Origin: Oscillatoriales cyanobacterium USR001
Lineage (GTDB): Bacteria > Cyanobacteriota > Cyanobacteriia > Cyanobacteriales > Microcoleaceae
Assembly: GCA_001698425.1 (NCBI GenBank)
Contig: MBRE01000096.1
Location: 1 to 64,000, forward strand
DNA: 64,000 nt
Reading direction: 5' to 3'
How positions within the stretch are numbered: position 1 is the first letter of the stretch; the number at the start of each line of letters is the position of its first letter. The position numbers and the translations under genes are program-made. This document shows positions 18,970 to 27,673 of this stretch, in pieces. The notes below the pieces were generated by a model, which was given only the letters and a program-made list of their open reading frames with translations, was not told where the DNA came from and ran no database searches.

Positions 18970-19717
18970 CGCAGATTTATGAGGGGTCTAACCCCTCAAA
19001 GTTGTTTCACTTCTCTGCCTAAATTAATGGCAAAGAAATATAGCTCATACCTCAACTTATGTTGAGTAAAAGCGTCAAGGGTTTTGAGTCGGATCTTAAC
19101 TAAGACCTTTTCGATTGTAGCCTTTCTCACAAAATTTGCACGCTGTTTGACAGTATGAAACTAAAAAGTTTGAAAAACTTACTTTCGGAGTCTTTAGCTT
19201 AAAAGACTAATATGTTTGCTCAAGTTGTGTTCTTGAAGCATTCCCACTTTGGAGATTCAGTATTACCGTTGTTGAGAATATTTACGGTAACTGCTGTGGA
19301 GTTGGTTTATTGAACCGTTAGCAGACAGTTGTCGGCTTGTTTTAGTTTTGAGTTTGTGTCGCATTGTTTTTGATGCACCCATGTTTTTACCCTGTCTCCC
19401 GAAATTGACTCATAGACTATTGGTGATTAAATCAAACTGGTAGGTGGTTTTGATTCGGCAATTCTCAATTGAATGCCGAGATTTACCCCAAATGAAGCGT
19501 TGCGGATTTGATTTGGCAACAGGGGCTTTCCATGTAAGTTAGCTCAATTTTTAGAGTTTGGGGGGGATTATTACGTTAAGTCACGTTAAGTTTCTAACGT
19601 CATAGTCTCATTTAGCCAATCAGATCGATCGCACTTACAGTTATTCAAGCCTTGAGATTGCTTGATTTTCCTGGTAATGGATGATTTGGCGCTAATCAGG
19701 GTTTGGCTAACAGCATT
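18970..19717. other. Long intergenic region upstream of sigA and downstream of the SPINDLY-type gene
   Basis: About 750 bases with no convincing gene, tRNA or structured RNA. A short perfect hairpin (gaggggtctaacccctc) is near 18979-18995. Long upstream regions with several promoters are usual for cyanobacterial sigA; no other single site here could be defended. Confidence 0.5.
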
Positions 19718-22700
19718 TTAACTTTTATCAAACGATTTGTTGGCAGTTACTAATTGAGCTTCCTGTACTACACGCTGATAAAAAGCTTCGAGGGCTGTTA
19801 CACAATTTCGATCGTTGTACAGAGATGGATGACTCTGCCTCAGTTGATTAGCAAGACTATTCCTCCATTTTGGCTCAATCCCTAGCCGGACGGCAATTTT
19901 GACATATTCTACTTCGTTTTTAGCAATGGTTTCTGTGATGTCGAGCATTTTCAAAATAGCACAAGAATGGCGACCGCGCATTAATTCCCCCGGATAGGTG
20001 ACGACGGGTAAATTACAGGCGATCGCTTCTAATGTAGTATGACCTCCCGACCAACCAAATGTATCAAGGAAAATATCTGATAAAATATAAAGATTCCAAT
20101 AAGTTTGTCGATCGAGTCTAGGTAAAATTACGCAGAAGTTGTCACAATTTAAACCATACTGAGAAAAAGTTTGTTGCAGTCGGCGCTGAAACTGTTTACC
20201 GATCTCAGCATTAGGTCGCGCAATAAAAGCAAACTGAGCTTGAGGCACTTGCTTGGCTATCTCGGCAAAGATATAATCATGTTGCGGTAGGTATTTACAA
20301 AGAGTTTGGCAACATAAATAAACAACTGCATCATCCCGCAATTTGAAATCACTCCGTTTTTTCTCTAGTGGTGGAATAATTGGTTGAGCGTAGGAAATAC
20401 CAATATTTGGTAAGCGGATTAATTGCTCTGAATAGTGTTCTATAGCATTTTCTGGTTCCATTAAGTCACTAGAGAGAAAATAATCAATTGTGGGCAATCC
20501 TGATGTCACGGGATGAGCCCAAGTAGTACATTGAATTGGTGCAAGTCTTAAGGATGCCAACTGAGTCATCAGTGCTTGCAAACCAAGTTCAATAAAAACT
20601 AGGATATGCAGGCGATCGTTAATAATTTGTCGGCAAATTGATTCTAAGTTTTCTGGGATATAATGGAAAGTGTGACTGTACAGGCGAAATTGCTGAGTAA
20701 GTTGGTCTTGAGTCTCATTAATTTGATAGCAATAAATTTCAAATTCGCTACTATTATGATGTTTTAACCAGCCTAAGCTAAGTTTCCCAACGGTGTGATC
20801 CCAAAGACAACCAGAGATATAACCGATGCGAATTTTTCCATTTTTACTAAGAGGAGGAATGGGTAAAGGTTGGACTAATTGGGGATAATTAGCGGCCATG
20901 ATTTGGGAGACAAATTCGCCGTATTGCTGCTGAATTTCTCGGTCATTTTTTCCTTGATAAGCCAAGAAAAAGTTAGTGCGTTGACTGATGATTGATAAAG
21001 CTTGTTTTTTGCCTGATTCTGTACTAAGATTAGTTTGTTGAATTAATTGTTGTAAGCCTTGAATAAAGCGAGTTCGGTAAGTTGTAATTTCCTCTAAACT
21101 TTCGTAAATCACTGGGAGAATCAACAACTCTCCGGGGTAAAAATACCAATCATCAGGAAATAAGCTGGAGACATGATTAGCGAGTGCGATCGCTTCTTGA
21201 GTTGCTCCAGATTCTATCAAAATCGAGACTAAATTACGATAAAGATTGGCGACATTTGGATAGATGTCAATAGCGTTGCGGTAAATTTGGATAGCCTCTA
21301 AATATTGTTCGAGTTTTTGGTGACATTCAGCCAAGGCAAAATACAATTCTAAATTTCCTGATTGCTTGGCTAAGAATTGCCGATAGTAGGTAATTGCAGC
21401 TTGATATTCACCGCGTTGATAGCAATCATTGGCGAAATAAAGCGCTGCTTGATTTTCATCATTTTTAAGATGGCGGACAAATGCTAAAGCAGCGGCGATT
21501 TCCCCATCCTCTGACTTGAATTGTAGGGCTTTTTCGTAGGCTGCGATCGCGGCATCTATCTGTTGTTGTGCTAATAGTAAATTGGCAAGATTCAGATAAC
21601 TACCATAATGTTTTGGGTTAGTAGTAATTGCTTGACGATAGGTGGATTCAGCTTGACTCAGGCGGCCGACTTGGAAGAAAATATTACCTAAATTATTGTA
21701 AGCATCGACATAATTGGGATTGAGTGCGATCGCTTCTTGATAAGCTAAGATAGCTTGGATAAAATCGCCAATCTTTTCAAATACTAAACCCAAGGTATAA
21801 TGCGCGATCGCTTGGGAGGAATCAACTTCTAAAGATTTAAGCAAAATATCTCGCGCTGCTTGATATCGTTCCATCATATAATAGATAGTAGCGAGATAAT
21901 GCCAAGCTTGAACTTGATTTTTATTCCAGCGTAAAACTTGTTTAAATTTCTGTTCTGCTTCAGTAAATTTGCTTCCTTGATATAGTGTTAAAGCCTGATT
22001 GTAGAGATTTTCCGCAATTTCTCTTTTTGACTCTGACTCTAAATCATAAATTGATTGAATAACCATTAAATTGCGAACTCCCTGAAAAGTTGACCAATCA
22101 TAATTGTCGGTTTGATAGATATTCCAGGTAAGCACTTGTAAACCATTCCAAGAGTTAGTTAATTCCGGTGTTGAGAAATCCAACAATAGCTGACATTCCG
22201 GGTTGGCGGCGATAAAATCCCAGTTAGCTTGACGTGCGGCGGCAGAATTGCTATTATTTAAAATAATAATTGATTGTTCAGCGAAGAAAGGTTTAGCTAA
22301 GAGTAAGGCTAAAAATTGCGATCGATAATCCTGAGAAGCATCATAAAAATATACACCAATTTTATCAGATGATTCCATCTCTCGGAGGTTCGAGAAAAAT
22401 TCCTCAAAATCTTGATGGCAAAATAAGACTTGTTCTGTTAAATTAAATTTGGAGAGATTTTCAGCTAAGTTATCAAAATTATCGGCAAAAGGATCAAATT
22501 CTGAAAAGTTATCGACAGTGTAGGCGGTATATTCGGGATGATTTAGCATCGCCGCGATTAAACTTCCGCCTTGGAAAGTGCCAATTTCGCAGTAAATTTC
22601 ATCCCTTGGCATAGATTCTACAGCCAAATTGAGTAACTGCATCACATTGGCTGTAGTCGTAGTTTCAACTTGGTTGATTATTTGTTGAAATTGAGAAGAT

Positions 22701-22774
22701 TTAGGGGAAACTTGTGAAGTTCCCCAGTTGTCGTATAGGTTTGAGAGTTGTTGGGTGAATAGTTGATAGTCCAT
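19718..22774 (-). CDS. Methyltransferase-TPR-SPINDLY/OGT-type glycosyltransferase fusion
   Basis: A 1018-residue fusion. Residues ~1-225 resemble a class I SAM-dependent methyltransferase of the Methyltransf_24 kind (EIYCEIGTFQGGSLIAAM glycine loop; YFYDASQDYRSQ). Residues ~255-530 carry tetratricopeptide repeats, several of the canonical YxNLGxxFxxxGxxxxAxxxYxxA type. The C-terminal ~370 residues match GT41, the O-GlcNAc-transferase/SPINDLY group (RIGYISGCLWDHTVGKL; AFIARPNAEIGKQF; DTFGWSGGHTTLEAIACNLPVVTYPG). Protein or glycan glycosylation is expected, with TPRs choosing the acceptor. Cyanobacteria often carry several such genes. A degraded coding remnant sits directly upstream on the same strand, so the locus was once larger. 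Confidence 0.85.
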   Translation of the reverse strand: MDYQLFTQQLSNLYDNWGTSQVSPKSSQFQQIINQVETTTTANVMQLLNLAVESMPRDEIYCEIGTFQGGSLIAAMLNHPEYTAYTVDNFSEFDPFADNFDNLAENLSKFNLTEQVLFCHQDFEEFFSNLREMESSDKIGVYFYDASQDYRSQFLALLLAKPFFAEQSIIILNNSNSAAARQANWDFIAANPECQLLLDFSTPELTNSWNGLQVLTWNIYQTDNYDWSTFQGVRNLMVIQSIYDLESESKREIAENLYNQALTLYQGSKFTEAEQKFKQVLRWNKNQVQAWHYLATIYYMMERYQAARDILLKSLEVDSSQAIAHYTLGLVFEKIGDFIQAILAYQEAIALNPNYVDAYNNLGNIFFQVGRLSQAESTYRQAITTNPKHYGSYLNLANLLLAQQQIDAAIAAYEKALQFKSEDGEIAAALAFVRHLKNDENQAALYFANDCYQRGEYQAAITYYRQFLAKQSGNLELYFALAECHQKLEQYLEAIQIYRNAIDIYPNVANLYRNLVSILIESGATQEAIALANHVSSLFPDDWYFYPGELLILPVIYESLEEITTYRTRFIQGLQQLIQQTNLSTESGKKQALSIISQRTNFFLAYQGKNDREIQQQYGEFVSQIMAANYPQLVQPLPIPPLSKNGKIRIGYISGCLWDHTVGKLSLGWLKHHNSSEFEIYCYQINETQDQLTQQFRLYSHTFHYIPENLESICRQIINDRLHILVFIELGLQALMTQLASLRLAPIQCTTWAHPVTSGLPTIDYFLSSDLMEPENAIEHYSEQLIRLPNIGISYAQPIIPPLEKKRSDFKLRDDAVVYLCCQTLCKYLPQHDYIFAEIAKQVPQAQFAFIARPNAEIGKQFQRRLQQTFSQYGLNCDNFCVILPRLDRQTYWNLYILSDIFLDTFGWSGGHTTLEAIACNLPVVTYPGELMRGRHSCAILKMLDITETIAKNEVEYVKIAVRLGIEPKWRNSLANQLRQSHPSLYNDRNCVTALEAFYQRVVQEAQLVTANKSFDKS

Positions 22775-22807
22775 ATTTTTATTTAGCTTCTATTGTTAGA
22801 TTTGAAT

Positions 22808-22990
22808 TTAAAGAGGAAAGCCGTATTCACAAGCAAATTGTAAATTACTTTCGCCAGACTTTTGTAATGCTTCTGCTAAATGTTCATAATAATTTACCTG
22901 ACATTGGAAATCTTGGTCATGTTGTAAAAGCCTAAAATCCAGAGAGTCCCTCCAGAAAAAATAAGTATTCCAATAAATTCGACAACAAAT
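22808..22990 (-). pseudogene. Remnant of a protein-coding gene (unidentified)
   Basis: The minus strand keeps an open frame of 60 codons without any ATG, entered from an in-frame TGA at 22991-22993 and ending in TAA at 22808-22810. It reads like real protein (YFFWRDSLDFRLLQHDQDF, then a segment ending FACEYGFPL). It therefore looks like the C-terminal stub of a gene whose front part is lost. I do not recognise the family. It lies 33 bases upstream of the methyltransferase-TPR-OGT gene. Confidence 0.45.
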
Positions 22991-23144
22991 TCAAGAAATT
23001 ATCACAAGTCCAGTTAATTAGATAAGATTAGACTGGGGCCGATTTTCAAGGTTTACTGATATGATGTTGCGATCGCTCAATATCTGTGTTATGCTATAGT
23101 TATTGACGCGATTGGAATTAATTAGATCAAGGAGGAATTTCTAA

Positions 23145-23395
23145 ATGGGAACCTATTATGGCTTAGGAGTAGTGAAAACTTTTCAAACTCGAACTATCGC
23201 TGCATTGAACACCCAAGAATTAGAAAAAGTCGTGAACGAAAGGCTTAATCTTGACCTGTTTGATGTGACCATTACCAATCAAAAGTTTCTGCTGAGCAAT
23301 TTGACTTAGAACCATCCCTGATGAATTGGTTATTTCGACACGGTAATTTTGATAATATCCTAGCCGGAGCAATTATGAGTGATATTATTGGTTGA
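23145..23395 (+). pseudogene. Small gene of the CHAT-GUN4 cassette, broken by one frameshift
   Basis: A strong GGAGG (23131-23135) stands nine bases before an ATG at 23145. The frame encodes MGTYYGLGVVKTFQ... and stops at TAG 23307-23309 after 54 codons. From about 23285 a second frame reads on smoothly (VSAEQFDLEPSLMNWLF ... AIMSDIIG) to TGA at 23393-23395. Adding one A to the AAAA run at 23280-23284 would fuse both into an ~83-residue protein. This could be a true inactivation, a sequencing error in a homopolymer, or programmed slippage. The family is not recognised. It is the first gene of a tight plus-strand cassette, 41 bases before the EACC1-like gene. Confidence 0.6.
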
Positions 23396-23436
23396 TGCGG
23401 TGAATTGTAGAATAGAGGTATAGAGGAGGTACACCA

Positions 23437-23760
23437 GTGAAAATTGAAATTCAAGGTCAAGATGCTGCGATCGCTACTGAGGAATTGCTGAGAATTGAGG
23501 GACTTCAAGGTAGTTATGAAACAGTGGATGAAGTGGAGCGAGAAGGAACACTAGCTACTATTGCTACAATTGTGGGGATTGCCAGTGGTACGGTGACAAT
23601 TGCTAAAGAGATATATGAATGGTATCAGAAATATCATAAGTCTAAAGGGGCAAAGGCAAACTCAAGAATTGAGAAAGTTCTAATTATTACTCCTAATAAT
23701 CGTCGTTTGCTGCTCAAAGATGCTACAGTAGAGCAGATTCAGGAGATTCTCGAAGATTAG
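23437..23760 (+). CDS. EACC1-like small membrane-associated protein
   Basis: A 107-residue protein starting at GTG with GAGGAGGT six bases upstream. It has an N-terminal beta/alpha part (KIEIQGQD; EELLRIEGLQGSYETVDE), a hydrophobic glycine-rich helix (~45-68, TIATIVGIASGTVTIAKEI), and a C-terminal beta-alpha unit (KVLIITPNNRRLLLKDATVEQIQEIL). This order fits effector-associated constant component 1 (EACC1), a small protein described beside NTP-dependent conflict systems with CHAT or caspase effectors. The match is from memory of the fold pattern, not a search. It ends ten bases before the CHAT-STAND-GUN4 gene, so co-translation is likely. A role in membrane tethering or effector control is inferred. 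Confidence 0.6.
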   Translation: MKIEIQGQDAAIATEELLRIEGLQGSYETVDEVEREGTLATIATIVGIASGTVTIAKEIYEWYQKYHKSKGAKANSRIEKVLIITPNNRRLLLKDATVEQIQEILED

Positions 23761-23770
23761 TACAGGAACA

Positions 23771-26599
23771 ATGAAAATCCTTCACATCAGTTTAAGTACA
23801 CAGGGCAAGGATTATGCTTCTTTGCGCTACTTTTGGGAAAATCCTGCGGATTACAAAGAACACAGATTGCCTCTGGCTGAAATTAAAGGTTTAGGCGATC
23901 GAGCAGAAACAGATTACTATACTCGTATCCCTGTGGATTATGCTACTACTGGAAAATTGCTGTACAACTGGTTAGATCGGAGCGATCGCGTATTAGCCAA
24001 TGCCTTAAATCAGCCTCGTCAGGAAGAGTTAGTAATTGCGATCGCGACGGATAAGGGACTAGCAAAGTTGCCTTGGGAATTGTTGCATGATGGGAATTGT
24101 TTCTTAGTAGAGAAAAGACCTGCAATTATTCCGGTGCGGTGGGTGTCTAATGGTCAACTGAAACCGATCGCGATCGCCAACTCTCAACCTCCAAATCGTC
24201 CTCTTAATCTGTTATTTATGGCAACTTCCCCATTGGGAGTTGAACCCGAATTAGATTATGAAGCTGAAGAAGGGCAAATTTTAGAGACAACCCAGCACAC
24301 TCCAGTGAACTTGAGAGTAGAAGAAAGTGGCTGTTTAGATGAATTGAGTTATCTGGTTGGGGAATATGAAAGAGGTTATTTTGATGTTTTTCATTTAACA
24401 GGTCATGCAACTACTCAGGGGGGAAAACCCTGCTTTTTGACTGAAGGCGAAGATGGTAGCCGAGTTGATAGCAGTGCCGTTGAAATATGCGATGCGCTGC
24501 CATCCCCTTTACCGCCTTTAATTTTTCTCTCTGGTTGTCGGACAGCTTATTCTTCTGATGAGACGCTTCCCTCGATGGCAGAAGAATTATTAATGATGGG
24601 AGGAACAGCAATTTTAGGATGGGGGGAAAGAGTCCGCGATACCGATGGGATAGCAGCTGCGAAGAAATTGTATTGGCATTTGTCTCAGGGAGATGCGGTT
24701 ACAAAGGCACTATCTTCTACCTATCAAACCTTGATTCAAGAACAGGCACGCGATTGGCATAAATTACGGTTATATGTGGCAAATATCTTACCCCAGGCGT
24801 TAGTAACTCCTTTAAGAACAAAGGGACGAAAACAATTGCCCAAACCGACGACAACAAGCGAATTTAGGGATGATGAGCAGCGGTTAAGAGTAGCGAGGAG
24901 AAAAGATTTTGTTGGTCGCCGCCGTCAGTTACAGAACTGTTTGCGAAATCTGAAGGGAGATAATGACAAAGTAGGGATATTAATTCACGGTATGGGAGGA
25001 TTGGGGAAAAGTAGTATTGTCTCTCGATTGTGGGATAGGCTACCTGAATATCAAAAGGTTCTGTGGTGGCGACAAATTGATGCCTCAAATTTGATAAACA
25101 AGCTATCGTCTAAATTAATTAAACCAGAGTTACGGGAGATTCGTAATGATTTAAACACTAGCGATGACAGTTTAGACATTAAACTCGCTAATTTATTCAA
25201 TCAATTGGCAGAACTGGGTGAAAAACCGTTTCTCCTGATTCTTGATGACTTTGAATGGAATCTCGAACCCCGTCAAGATCGATTCATTCTCAAGCCTGAA
25301 GTTGCTACAGTTTTGGAAGCATTAGTCTGGGCAATCCAAGAAACGGGAACTGGGCATCGGATTTTGATTACCTGTCGCTATGAGTTTGATTCTAATTTAT
25401 TGAATTCTTTTTTCTCACAAGGTTTAGAATCTTTTAAAAAAGCTGAATTAACTAAAAAGCTGAATCGCTTAGAACATTTTAGTCCTGGTAAGCTCTCTGA
25501 AGATATACGCGATCGAGCGCTAAGTTTAGCTGATGGTAATCCTCGTTTACTGGAATTTCTTAATGAAGTTTTAGGTAAACCAGATGCAGCAGCTAAATTA
25601 ACGGAACTAGAACAAAGTCCCGAACTGTGGAAAAACAAAATTATTTGGCCAGACCTGTATCAGCTTATTGATGAGCCTTTACAACGGGTTCTGAGCCATT
25701 CCCTCATCTATGAAATTCCTGTGCCGATGACAGCTTTAGAAGTAGTTTGTGCTGCTCTTCCTAATTACCAACAGCAATTAAAACGGGCGCAAGAACTAGG
25801 ACTCATGGAAATCAGTCCTGACGTTCAAGCAGAAAATCAAGTCTATCGCGTCTCTCGAATTTTATCTCATATAATTCCCCAGATCCGACTTCCTGAAGCA
25901 CCAGAAGTTTATAATTTGTACAAGAAAGCCCATGAAAAATTACATGAGTTATGGGGAAGCCAACGAAATGAAAGTGAGGAAAAGTGGCGGGAGATTTTTC
26001 GGTTATTGTTTGCCGATCGCGAAAATCCAGAACGATTCAGACAGGGATTCGATGAGATGTTGGCAGTTCAATATAATTCAGAAGCAGATGCAGCCTTAGA
26101 ATCAGAACTGAGACAACGGAAAAATGAATTATCAACCGAGAATCTTTGCCGTCAATTAGAGGTTTATTTAAGTCAACAAGAATGGAGAAAAGCTGACGAG
26201 GAAACTGCCTGGATTTTTTATCAAGTGATGGTACAGCAAGATTATGAAGATTGGTGGGAGCTATGCAGCAAGTTTCCCTGCGAAACCCTCAAGCAGATCG
26301 ATCGGCTTTGGGTTGATAACAGTCAAGGACGTTTGGGATTCAGCATTCAAAAGCGAATCTGGGAAAGTGTGGGCGGACATCCAGATGCCGATGATGAAAT
26401 ATGGGAAAAATTTGGTGATAAAGTAGGATGGAGGAGAGAAGAGGAGGAATGGGTGAGCTATAATTTGATAACATTTGACACTAAAACCACCGGCCACCTC
26501 CCTGCGCTCGCGCACGCGGGTTGGTTTTCGTGGGGTGTGCATTCTTCGATTGCGGGGGGTTTGGTTCTCTTATCTCGCGCAAAGACTTGTAGCCTGTAG
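23771..26599 (+). CDS. CHAT peptidase-STAND NTPase-GUN4 fusion protein
   Basis: A 942-residue protein with three parts. The CHAT caspase-like domain (~60-345) keeps the catalytic pair His212 (HLTGHA) and Cys256 (FLSGCRTA). A STAND-type NTPase follows (~380-720): a FVGRRRQL entry motif, P-loop GMGGLGKSS (407-415), Walker B LLILDDFE (488-494), sensor ITCRYEF, and a winged-helix-like segment. The end (~790-942) is a GUN4 domain: NFPCETL-like KFPCETLKQIDRLWVD, LGFSIQKRIWESVGG, IWEKFGDKVGWR, and a closing LLSRAKTC. GUN4 domains bind porphyrins or bilins, so a tetrapyrrole may be sensed. By analogy with STAND-CHAT proteins, the NTPase would switch the protease on. AGGAAC precedes the ATG. Third gene of the cassette. 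Confidence 0.88.
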   Translation: MKILHISLSTQGKDYASLRYFWENPADYKEHRLPLAEIKGLGDRAETDYYTRIPVDYATTGKLLYNWLDRSDRVLANALNQPRQEELVIAIATDKGLAKLPWELLHDGNCFLVEKRPAIIPVRWVSNGQLKPIAIANSQPPNRPLNLLFMATSPLGVEPELDYEAEEGQILETTQHTPVNLRVEESGCLDELSYLVGEYERGYFDVFHLTGHATTQGGKPCFLTEGEDGSRVDSSAVEICDALPSPLPPLIFLSGCRTAYSSDETLPSMAEELLMMGGTAILGWGERVRDTDGIAAAKKLYWHLSQGDAVTKALSSTYQTLIQEQARDWHKLRLYVANILPQALVTPLRTKGRKQLPKPTTTSEFRDDEQRLRVARRKDFVGRRRQLQNCLRNLKGDNDKVGILIHGMGGLGKSSIVSRLWDRLPEYQKVLWWRQIDASNLINKLSSKLIKPELREIRNDLNTSDDSLDIKLANLFNQLAELGEKPFLLILDDFEWNLEPRQDRFILKPEVATVLEALVWAIQETGTGHRILITCRYEFDSNLLNSFFSQGLESFKKAELTKKLNRLEHFSPGKLSEDIRDRALSLADGNPRLLEFLNEVLGKPDAAAKLTELEQSPELWKNKIIWPDLYQLIDEPLQRVLSHSLIYEIPVPMTALEVVCAALPNYQQQLKRAQELGLMEISPDVQAENQVYRVSRILSHIIPQIRLPEAPEVYNLYKKAHEKLHELWGSQRNESEEKWREIFRLLFADRENPERFRQGFDEMLAVQYNSEADAALESELRQRKNELSTENLCRQLEVYLSQQEWRKADEETAWIFYQVMVQQDYEDWWELCSKFPCETLKQIDRLWVDNSQGRLGFSIQKRIWESVGGHPDADDEIWEKFGDKVGWRREEEEWVSYNLITFDTKTTGHLPALAHAGWFSWGVHSSIAGGLVLLSRAKTCSL

Positions 26600-26627
26600 A
26601 ATATAACAATTTCAGGCCATTTGTCAA
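26598..26627 (-). promoter_or_regulatory. Candidate antisense promoter at the end of the CHAT-GUN4 gene
   Basis: On the minus strand TTGACA (26622-26627) and TATTCT (26598-26603) are 18 bases apart. A transcript would start near 26590, within the last codons of the CHAT-GUN4 gene, and run antisense into it through an unusually G+C-rich ~90-base stretch. No ORF of note would be made. It may be chance. Confidence 0.3.
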
Positions 26628-26772
26628 GCTTATTTTTGGTGCTAATTTCTACGAAAACATCGGCTTTTCCCTAACTCAATACCTGGCACTGACGGAATGT
26701 CCTTAAGCTATGAGTTCCGGTAGTAAACTCGATAAGCTGTTGTACATTTAAACCTTTCTGGAGTTGCTTTTT

Positions 26773-27654
26773 CTATTGATTCCGCAACCGAGGATTAACA
26801 AACTCATTCAATCCTTCACCCAACAAAGAAAGTCCTACCACCATCAAAGTCAAAGCCAAACCAGGGAAAAAAGCCGTCCACCAAATCCCCGTAGGTAACG
26901 CCTCCAATGCCAAACGCAAATCGTGTCCCCATTCCGCCGTTTCTTCCGGTAATCCTAACCCTAAAAACCCCAAACCTCCGAGAGTTAAAATCGCATCAGC
27001 GGCGTTGAGAGTAAACAAAACTGGTACACTTTGAATTACATTCAGAAATAGGTAGCGAGAGAGTACCGTCCAAGTATCTGCACCCATCGCTTGCGCTGCT
27101 TCAATAAATAATTCATTCTTCACGCTAGTAGTATGATTCCTCACTACTCGATAATATTGAGGAATGTAGGAAATGCTAAGGGCGATGGCTGCATTAAATA
27201 TACCTCTGCCTACTACAAAAGCTAGAGTTAAAGATAACAATAAACCAGGCAAGGTATAGAGTGTATCCATCAAAAATATCAAAGCTTTATCTAATTTCCC
27301 ACCTAAATAACCGCTAACTAATCCCAGGGGTACGCCGATAATTAGACTCATAGCTGTGGCTAAAATTAGCACTTGCCATGCGGCTTGGGAACCAAAGATT
27401 GTCCGGGAAAAAACATCGTAACCTTGGCCTGTAGTACCTAACCAATGACTTGCTGATGGGGGTTCGTGGATGGGGTTGGCGAGAAATTCTGTGGGGTTTT
27501 GTAGCCATCCCCAAGTTTGGAAAGTTGGCGATAGTATGGCGGTTAATACAAAGAAAATGGTGATGGTTAAACCTACCCACATCATTTGCATTGATAGGGT
27601 CGATTTTCCTGAGAAATTTAAGAATTTAGGTAGTTTTAATTTAGTAGTTGCCAT
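26773..27654 (-). CDS. ABC transporter permease, DppC/OppC type
   Basis: A 293-residue inner-membrane permease with about six helices (first ~25-45). An N-terminal OppC-like region and the EAA loop (EAAQAMGADTWTVLSRYLF) place it in the peptide/nickel uptake class (BPD_transp_1). No second permease, ATPase or binding protein is adjacent; cyanobacteria often scatter such subunits. It starts 19 bases after the NTRC stop codon on the same strand, so both genes may share a transcript. The substrate cannot be told from sequence. The gene converges with the CHAT-GUN4 gene. Confidence 0.85.
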   Translation of the reverse strand: MATTKLKLPKFLNFSGKSTLSMQMMWVGLTITIFFVLTAILSPTFQTWGWLQNPTEFLANPIHEPPSASHWLGTTGQGYDVFSRTIFGSQAAWQVLILATAMSLIIGVPLGLVSGYLGGKLDKALIFLMDTLYTLPGLLLSLTLAFVVGRGIFNAAIALSISYIPQYYRVVRNHTTSVKNELFIEAAQAMGADTWTVLSRYLFLNVIQSVPVLFTLNAADAILTLGGLGFLGLGLPEETAEWGHDLRLALEALPTGIWWTAFFPGLALTLMVVGLSLLGEGLNEFVNPRLRNQ

Positions 27655-27673
27655 AGTTTTTTCGCCCTATAAG

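Noticed and set aside
26490-26590. G+C-rich end of the CHAT gene as a transposon end or guide-RNA scaffold
   Set aside because: The frame continues into a proper GUN4 C-terminus (GHLPA ... LLSRAKTC), so the stretch is coding; no transposase is near.
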